NCBI RefSeq assembly: GCF_003324165.1
Contig: NW_025407854.1
Span: 426,766-490,765 of the forward strand
DNA from: Naegleria lovaniensis
Taxonomy: Eukaryota > Heterolobosea > Eutetramitea > Acrasida > Naegleriidae
Direction of reading: 5' to 3'
DNA: 64,000 bases
Shown in pieces: positions 56,752 through 64,000 of the stretch (within the stretch, counting starts at the first letter, position 1; each line of letters opens with the position of its first letter). Made by a program: the position numbers and the translations under genes. The notes under the pieces were generated by a model that searched no databases, was not told the origin of the DNA, and saw only the letters and a program-made list of their open reading frames with translations.

Positions 56752-57238
56752 ATTGATGAATTTGCAAAATGTATCGTCATGGATGTCCAGTTTTATTGAT
56801 CCCACTAAACCCCATCATCCAGATCTAAAATAAGTATTTTGTTAGAGCTCGAATTGCCGTGTGAGAGAGAAACTGGAACTTCTTCTGATCAGATAGCTGA
56901 GTTTCCATTCATGATTATTTAATGGATTTGGAGTGCTTCTCAATTTTCGGAAATGATTATTTTTCTAGTAGTGTTTCTCTATTTGTTGAGTTGACACATT
57001 TCACAAACTCTTGGTTTTCTGGTTCCGTATGTGGCTGTCATGCAGGAAGAGCTAATAGTTCTGGTTTAGGGTTAAGCAATCTGTCTCCCGTTCGATGAAG
57101 AACGTTCGTTTGAAAGTATTTGGTTGCTTCAATTTCAAGATTTTTCTTTGCCAGCGTTAAGCCGGTTCTCTACAGAAACTTTTTTTTTCGAGGGACATGC
57201 ATCAGAACAATTGTTGAACTCTTTTCTCTAAAAGTGGA
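56752..57238. other. intergenic region, no gene seen
   Basis: A 487-bp gap after the third NHL gene. It carries a single TTAGGGTTA near 57066, which resembles one and a half telomere repeats, but alone is not evidence of a telomere. No coding frame or RNA gene is recognised. Confidence 0.45.
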
Positions 57239-58169
57239 ATGTCTGTCCAACAACATGTAACATTCAAGTTGGTATCTACTTGCTCTCTCATAAGAATTAA
57301 TCACCTTTTTGTGGCATTTTGCCTTTGCGAAAAAAAAACTCAGCATTATTATGTTCAATTTTCAACTCACAGTGTTGCGTCAGTCTCCTTGTTGTTGGTG
57401 TTATTGTGCGGTGCAGCTATGGCCGTGGTAGATTTCGCAGCCACCACATCCACCATAAAAACCATTGCTGGTTTACCCAATCAGCTTGTACCTTTCAAGT
57501 ACAAGTCTTTTTACCAAAGTCTTCAATGTTTGCAAATGGTATCGGAGAAGGACCAATCATTTGTCTTTTTAGATTCCTTTCCGTCTAACTATCCTGTAAT
57601 TCTTTCTGACCCATCCACAAACACTGTACAACGTCTGTTTGATTATGGATGGAACAATGTGATTAATAGAGCAACTGGTGAAATCTATTCCCATTCCATT
57701 AGCTCAACAAGTGAGAGTCATGCTGTGATTAGAGCTTGGAGGAGGTGGAAATGATGATTACGACAATGGTATTCCAGCAACACAGGCACGCTTTTACTCA
57801 ATCCGTGGTATGGACTATGATGAAAGTGTTAATATGATCTTTTTTGCAGATGATGGAAACGATGATTTTGGAACTTCTCTTCGAAATATTGATATGAAAA
57901 CTGGCTTGGTATACACATTGGTAAAAAGAGGGTTTTTTAAGAGGGTATCCAGTGTAGTTGCTGCGAAAGGAGCTGTTTTTGTTAAGGATGATTTGCTTCA
58001 AAGAGTGTTCAGAGTATCTCCAGACGGAAATGTTACACCAGTTGCTGGAAATGGTGATTATCGTAGAGGAGGAATGAAAGATAATACTCCTGCGTCTGGA
58101 CCACTTGGTGCTGATGATTGTTTGATGGCGGTGTCAAAAGTCACATATGACATTTTCTTGAGGAGGTAG
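57239..58169 (+). pseudogene. broken NHL-family secreted-type protein gene
   Basis: Two frames, 57239-57754 and 57810-58169, are pieces of one protein. The first has a hydrophobic run ASVSLLLVLLCGAAMA followed by TIKTIAGLPNQL, the usual start of the secreted NHL-type repeat proteins of Naegleria. It then runs off frame near 57740; shifting frame restores GGGGNDDYDNGIPATQARF, a typical blade linker, and the second piece ends early at DIFLRR with only a few blades. A 55-nt GT-AG intron (57680 to about 57734, donor GTGAAA) could also restore frame, so the upstream break is arguable; the early end and weak 5' start still suggest a decayed or truncated copy. Confidence 0.5.
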
Positions 58170-58186
58170 ATTTTGGCGACTAGCGA

Positions 58187-58285
58187 CTGGCGATTTTCGC
58201 CAGGTGCAATTGGCGAGCACGCCAAATACCAAGCATTGAATTGGCGAACTCGCCAGGTCCTCAATTTGAATTGGCGAAATCGCCA
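58187..58285. repeat. cluster of four short hairpins with TGGCGA/TCGCCA arms
   Basis: Four inverted repeats lie within 100 bp: 58187-58203 (CTGGCGA, loop TTT, TCGCCAG), 58210-58225 (TTGGCG, loop AGCA, CGCCAA), 58242-58255 (TGGCGA, AC, TCGCCA) and 58272-58285 (TGGCGA, AA, TCGCCA), about 23-32 bp apart, with half sites before and after. Arms are GC-rich in AT-rich DNA. Nature unknown. Confidence 0.75.
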
Positions 58286-58350
58286 CCCTTAAAAATTGAA
58301 TTTGGCGAAATGACAGTTTTATTCTTCAAAAAAATATCTGAACATCACAC

Positions 58351-58848
58351 TCAAAACGACGCTGATTTACGTCCGTAATTACATGCTTCTTTGAACTGCT
58401 TGCTCAACGAGCGGTTATTGAATTGGTTTAACGCGCCCCGTCTCAATCTTCCAGATGCTGGTGAAGGAGGAACATTGTTCTCTGGCTCTGACTCAGAGTG
58501 ACTGTCCGATGAGTCCTCGATGACTCGTTTTCTCTTGGTACTTCCGTTGCGTTTAGTATGATTTGTTCTGAACGTAGTGAAGGGCAGGAATGTTTCGATT
58601 GTAAACAATAAAAGAGTTTGGGTTGAGTATTCGAAATAATTTTCATGCTCAAAAAATTTTCTGCATACTAGTACTTCGTCTCCCTTTGCTTTGCTTACTG
58701 ACTTGCTGTCATCATCCGTGGTTCTATTATTCTTTACTCTCATATTCAACCATATCATCTCATCAACGATACCACATATTACATAAAAGCAACTCAAATA
58801 GCTGTCATCACGTGAAATATGTTCTCGTTGTCTAACAACTCCATTCAT
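58351..58848 (-). CDS. doubtful hypothetical protein, 165 residues
   Basis: A frame opening at ATG 58848. The last ~60 residues look protein-like: basic KRKRVIEDSSDSHSESEPE, then Pro/Ser, then GRLRRGALNQFNN. The earlier part is less convincing. It might be the last exon of a longer gene or a fragment. It ends 66 bp from the hairpin cluster. No domain is recognised. Confidence 0.35.
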   Translation of the reverse strand: MNGVVRQREHISRDDSYLSCFYVICGIVDEMIWLNMRVKNNRTTDDDSKSVSKAKGDEVLVCRKFFEHENYFEYSTQTLLLFTIETFLPFTTFRTNHTKRNGSTKRKRVIEDSSDSHSESEPENNVPPSPASGRLRRGALNQFNNRSLSKQFKEACNYGRKSASF

Positions 58849-61800
58849 CAATTATTCACCACGGAACTCTTTTTTATCCCGAGCCAATGACAACTGTTCT
58901 CGCATCATTCGAATTTGATTACTTTCAGTTTGTTTTACACACTTTAGCATCGAACTCCATTAGCTATAGTACCTACAGCATTAACGTAATCTTAGCAACG
59001 AGATGAATAGCTCTTCCATTGGAGTATCAACTTCATTCGTTCTCAGCACTTGCCTGTTTATTTATTTATTTTAATATTAATTCGGAATGGTTGAACGAAC
59101 GTTATAGCATTCTCAACGTGAACTGACCAAGCCATGATATTATCTAATCTCTTCACAGAAATATCGTTATCCTATTCAGAAATTATGAAGAAAGTGTTGA
59201 ACGATTGAACTAGTTTGCTGGATCTTGAGACGTAAATTTTGTGGAAAGAACTACATTAGATTGGATTTCTAACGATATGTCAACACCATTCCAGTTTTTT
59301 CCTCAGAGTGAAACAATATCAAAACGATAAGAAGAGCAATGGACAATATCAAGTTGCAACAAGAGTGTACAAGTAATCCACAACATTGGTCAACATGTAA
59401 TCCTTATTCACGACACAAGTTGTTGTAGTGATTTTGAAGTGTTTCAATATTCTTTGGCATCTATTTTAAAAAAGGACTGTATGGATGAGACAAGATTTCA
59501 TCATAGTTTGTTTGTTTCGTTGTGACAACAATTATCACTTGACGAACTTAATTGGGAATACTAATTAATCATTAATGCTTTTGATAATGAGAAGCTTGGC
59601 GTCATCATAGTACTATGAGTCCTTGACACAACCTTGAACAATAATTTTCCTCTTGCAATTGCCACTGATGCCTTAAATGTCAAACGAGGACTTCTTGTCA
59701 TACTCTACTGATAGCCACCCAGATGATAGCCATGAACCCTATCTTGTAATTGTTATCACTAAGACTCACGATTCGACCAATTCAAATATCAAAAAATCGT
59801 AGCACAGCCTAGTAGTGTCCCTATTCATCACTCATTATTTTTCACACAACTAACTCAAAACAAAGGTGATGAAAACCATTGATGCATTTTTCAGGTGGAA
59901 AGTCAAATACTGGATTTCTATGAATTTTTTAGAAGTCAGTTGTAGAAAGTAACAACTGGAGCATTCTATATGGTCGTTACAAATGCGGGTTTATCAAGAC
60001 CATCATTTCGATTCATCCTCGATTTTCGAATGGTGGAATATAAGTTTTTCTCTCATATTAGACACGTTGCTCACTACTTGAAACTTTTTAAGAAAGAAAG
60101 ACGTTCGAATTTCGCTTCCTCCTATTAAGTCTCGTTCCAAGACCAGTCTCTCTCCCAAGTATACTCTAGGACAAATTTAATTTGGAATGTTGGTTTACAT
60201 TTACACTTGCGTGGTTGATGTGTTGACGTTAGCTTTCTCTCTATTTGGGATCACATTGTGACTATAATTATGGATTTCCTTAATGTTTCCTAGGTGGCCA
60301 TTTGTATTAGAAAAATGCAGTCTCATTCCGCTCAAACCGTAGAACTCTATAATACATCTCTCGTATTCGTTTTACAACAATGTGAATCCCAACCGGTTAA
60401 ATCGAGAGTCAAACAGAAAATCGAGAAAATTTAAGTTACCATTTCGAAGCCAAGTTTAATAAGGACTGGATTTCTTGACGTAGTCAACTCTGGTATTACA
60501 CCATTCCTACACCGTTAAGATGTACAACTCGTCAATGATGAATATGTAAGATTGAAACACATCATCAATGATGATCTACAGATATGCCAATAGGGACCTC
60601 AAAACTCTCCAGAAAATTGAACAAGAGAATATTGGAAGCTCTCTCGGTTGAGACACACCAGCCCCAATCATCGTCAACCCAAATATTTCTCGTCAATGTT
60701 TATGGAATGCATGTTAGCTCTAACGTCCTAGTCAGCAAATTCAATCATAACTGTGAAACAGGTCTCATATTAGTTAGAAGTTGCGATTTTCTCTTCCCAG
60801 TCAACAACGCAACACAGATATACCTTTACAACCCCAACATCGAGTTCAGATGAGGCATTACAGCACAGCACTCAGTTCTTTAAGGACAGATGACGGAATA
60901 TTTGATCATCTAATTACAATTTCAACTCTTTGATCTGTCAAACAGATGTAAAGAATGCCAAAGATCCGACAAGTTTACAAAATCTGAAATGTTGATTTGG
61001 TACGAAAATGAATTATGATGGACATTTTGGTTTTGGAAGAAATAGCGAAGGTATTGAATAGATTTAACTTCGATTCTCCTTCGAAATTTACTCAAACAGT
61101 AGGCGATTTGAGCAATCCTACTCAGGAGACAATTGATCGAATTTTAAGGTTATATTCCACCCCTACGAAGTGTCGGAGACTGGTTGATTAGCCTTGAAGA
61201 TGGATGTCCCTCATTATTTCCTCTCAGTCTCGTCCTGCTAGTATTATCATATGGTAAACAAATTTGCGACTATAGGTTCAGCTGTCACAATTCACTCCAC
61301 AGTTCATTAGAACAATCATTGCAGTTTCGGACGATGTGAGAAACAACTCAATCAGCTGTTGTGTCTTTATATTGAAGCTGATCCCAACCAATAATTGACA
61401 TTATTTTGTCGTAAGCTTGAGGGATATTACTACCTCCCGATTAGCCCTCCTCTCACTGGTTCTCAATACGGCTCAGAGTAATTGGTATTCGTGTTCCAAG
61501 ACGTTTATTTATATGCGGGCCTTAGACACAATTATTCAACTAGTTCCGATTATTTGGAGATGATTGTCTTCAAAGTGTAAACAATCTGCTTCCCCTTTGT
61601 ACAGTTTTAAGTGTGATTGTTTCTCCACGTCCTTCAGCCCGCAAGAGGGATTTCGATATCTTATGATCTCTACTCGTGATTGGTCGTGGTATTCAGTTTC
61701 AAATGGTGGTCGACTCAATCCAAATACCTTGCTAGACTAGTAGAAACCGTATTGTTCAGAACCATTCAGTTCTTTTCGCTGAGATGGAAAGAGGGTGGCT

Positions 61801-62820
61801 AAATTAACTAGTTGATTTGGAGGAATAGTTTATAGTTTCTACAAAGATCTGATCTTTTGTATACAGCAAGTAGCGACCTCATTAGCTCCTCTCGCATCTT
61901 TAATTTGATCACCACACTAATCCACAACAGTCTCCAGAAGACCGTTTTTACATTCCCACGCTTCGGCTTTTTGAGTTTAATTTAAGTTTATTGGCTCGTC
62001 TTTGTGAATTGAGGTGGTCAAAGGTGAAATGGTCAAACCAAATCAGGTTGGAATGATTCTAATTTCAGTGATCACACGACAAGGTTTTTTCTTTAATGAT
62101 CAACCTTGCCTAATTAATCCTGGTCAAGGTTTCAACACCTTTTTGTCCTATTCGGATCTTAGCCACCTGACAGTCAATATCTTACGTCAACTCAAATATC
62201 CGAATTAATTTGCAACACAATAGACAAATTGACAACACTTTGAAGATCTCCGGTCATAACTAGCGATTTGGTGCATCCACCAATAATTTTCCTCTAAGGG
62301 TTTGGCTCCACCTACTCTTTTTTTTGAGCCATTTTAACGACTTTACTATCAAAAAAAAATTTTGTTTTCAATAAGTCCTGTCCACGGTCCGAAGTTAACT
62401 GGTGAGGACGAGATATACTCAAATCCTAGGCTAATTTTCATTTGCTTTCTATGGTGTTGAAATTTCTAAGAGATGTGAAGTGGTTGTTGAGTTATTTCAC
62501 TCTGAATTTTGAAGGTAAATTGGCCCAAAAAAAAATTTAATGTTGTAAATGAAGAGAGGATGATTATTTATTATCGGACTGGTATTTCAAACTGTAAAAC
62601 CAGAGAGAAGCAATGAAATTGGAACACAAGGTTTTTGAGGACTTGTAAATTTTTTTAAAAATATTTTGGAGTTCAAAATGATAGAGAGGTCCAGCGAAAA
62701 TATGAAATATAGCTCTTTTTCAATAAATACTGATCAGCTGTATCTCAAATTGATATATGAAGTGTTACTCACCATGTAGAACACTAATATTATGGTTGTG
62801 TGCTGATGACTGACTCCTGA
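58849..62820. other. 4-kb region without a convincing gene
   Basis: Frames are all short (the largest 89 codons, 60584-60853) and lack domains, splice-consistent partners or the low-complexity linkers seen in all neighbours. No tRNA, rRNA or repeat array was recognised. It may be intergenic or a decayed element. Junk or regulatory content cannot be told apart by eye. Confidence 0.45.
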
Positions 62821-62840
62821 CGCGGAAATGTGGTACTCCT

Positions 62841-62890
62841 AACCTCAGAGTGTGTCCGTGAGGGTTGGGTTTGGATAGGTGACCGCCTTG
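62841..62890 (+). other. 5S-rRNA-like stretch (box C resemblance)
   Basis: TTGGATAGGTGACCGCCT at 62871-62888 differs by one base from the 5S rRNA segment TTGGATGGGTGACCGCCT that carries internal promoter box C. A small hairpin AACCTCA...TGAGGGTT lies just before. The box A half of 5S is not recognised, so a complete 5S gene is not present. It may be a remnant or chance. Confidence 0.3.
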
Positions 62891-63396
62891 ACTTGTAATC
62901 TTAATTTTTCGACATGCTTAATCATGGGATTTTTAATTTTTATGAAATCGTCGGGGATGGAGGTATATCTATGTGTTGATATGACTTTCATCCATTAATT
63001 ATGGGTAATTATTGAACTGTATTCGCTTAAAGTAGACCTCTCGTGCATGGTCGGGGTTTTCGTCATCTTTGATGTTGAGCTTGATCCAAGCATTTCATTC
63101 GATAGATTTTGAAGAGTAGTATATTCGTGCTAGCGACATCATTGGATAGTGAGCTAAGTTGGTTGAGTCGTTCAACAAATGGTAACAGGTGTCAAATTTT
63201 TGATAGAATTTAAGCGACACCATTTTTGTAGATCTCACGAAAATAATGGGGGTCATGATAGAGCGTTCGATCAGGTTTAGGGTAGTTTTCGAGAAAATCA
63301 AGTTTAAAGGAGTTTCAACGAGGTCAAAAATGACATGAAAATTTTTCAAAAAAAAATTAAAAAAAAATGAAGCCAAACTTCCCTGCATTTTTGAGG

Positions 63397-63994
63397 TGAT
63401 CATCATCAACATCGGGTCATGTTTCCATTCATCATCATGACATATTCATATTGATCACATCAAATGTGCACATCATGATCAACATTCATCAGGAATATTT
63501 TGTGTGTATGAATACACATGGAAATGATAATCATCAAATAGTAATGGTTGGAATTGTTGTGAACTGCTCCCGTTGGATGTGATGATCATGGAATGAATCT
63601 GATGATCGGAATGTTGTTACAGTGATCAGAAACCATAGAATTGATCGTTGGTTCAATTCAAAATGATGGTCATTTCATGACTTTGTGTGATGTGAAGTGT
63701 GATGGTGGCTCTAGGGTAGAGCTGAAAAGTACGATCGAGACAAGTACTTCACAGAACTTCATGAAATTGATGTGGATGGTTGTTATGATCATTCAAACAA
63801 CAAATCATCAGTTTTATTGATTGACATGATTGTTTCATGGAATGGGAGCACTGCGCTTTTCTCGGAAATGATCATTTCTTGAGGAAGGGTACAACTCTCC
63901 TCTCTTATTCATGTCATTCATTCTATCATCAATACACGTTGGGACCATCATTGTGGAAGTGTTTCATGTGATTGTGAGTGTTTGAAAGTGATCA
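63397..63994. repeat. cluster of TGATCA palindromes
   Basis: Eight exact TGATCA sites lie at 63397, 63452, 63476, 63583, 63623, 63786, 63869 and 63989. By base composition about 0.2 would be expected in 600 bp. The DNA is CAT/ATG-rich and has no gene. It runs to the window edge. Confidence 0.7.
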
Positions 63995-64000
63995 TGATGA

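Noticed and set aside
57060-57075. TTAGGGTTA resembling a telomere repeat
   Set aside because: Only about one and a half units; no array.
60584-60853. 89-codon plus-strand frame starting with ATG
   Set aside because: No domain, no splice-consistent neighbours and no low-complexity or composition typical of genes here.
62014-62208. 64-codon plus-strand frame
   Set aside because: Short, no domain, in the gene-free region.
63095-63412. 105-codon minus-strand frame
   Set aside because: It is dominated by Phe/Leu/Ser/Thr from T/A-rich DNA and shows no domain.

Overview
The window looks like nuclear DNA of a heterolobosean amoeboflagellate, most likely a Naegleria species (inference, about 0.75). 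The reasons are AT-rich DNA, compact genes 50-500 bp apart on both strands, and short GT-AG introns (about 55-440 nt, donors mostly GTAAGT, GTATGT or GTGAGT). Start codons often follow a run of A. The protein repertoire also fits: 7TM and single-span sensors with RGS tails, several NHL-propeller paralogues, a DUF4116-repeat protein, His/Ser/Asn/Gln-rich linkers and a calaxin-like flagellar EF-hand protein. No operons or bacterial signals are seen. Many genes had to be rebuilt by joining exons; every join given here keeps the reading frame and uses GT-AG borders.

Layout. 1-6.4 kb: a giant minus-strand coiled-coil protein, cut by the left window edge. 6.5-13 kb: a TLC-domain membrane protein, an EF-hand protein and a PAK-like kinase with two CRIB motifs. 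13-24.4 kb: small unknown proteins, two NHL proteins, an SNM1/Apollo-type nuclease, a Ser-rich protein and a multi-pass membrane protein. 24.5-34.4 kb: a DUF4116 protein, a decayed kinase gene, a manganese-type CDF transporter, thiamin pyrophosphokinase, an unknown protein and RNA polymerase II subunit RPB11. 34.6-41 kb: a TPR/ankyrin/MYND protein and a zinc-finger plus GNAT protein. 41-49.3 kb: a three-domain protein (isochorismatase-like, APH-like kinase, phosphatase-like with the catalytic Cys replaced), an SLC1/EAAT transporter and a secreted Gly/Arg-rich protein. 49.6-58.2 kb: a 7TM-RGS receptor, a Nudix hydrolase, a second RGS sensor, a third NHL protein and a broken NHL gene. 58.2-64 kb: a hairpin cluster, one doubtful ORF, then about 5 kb with no convincing gene, a short 5S-rRNA-like stretch and a cluster of TGATCA palindromes.

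Functionally this is a mixed housekeeping and signalling segment. The signalling genes stand out: G-protein regulation (two RGS proteins), Rac/Cdc42-type signalling (CRIB kinase) and Ca2+ sensing. The most unusual protein is the 41-45.5 kb three-domain protein, whose two flanking enzyme folds seem to have lost catalytic residues while the central kinase-like domain keeps its motifs.
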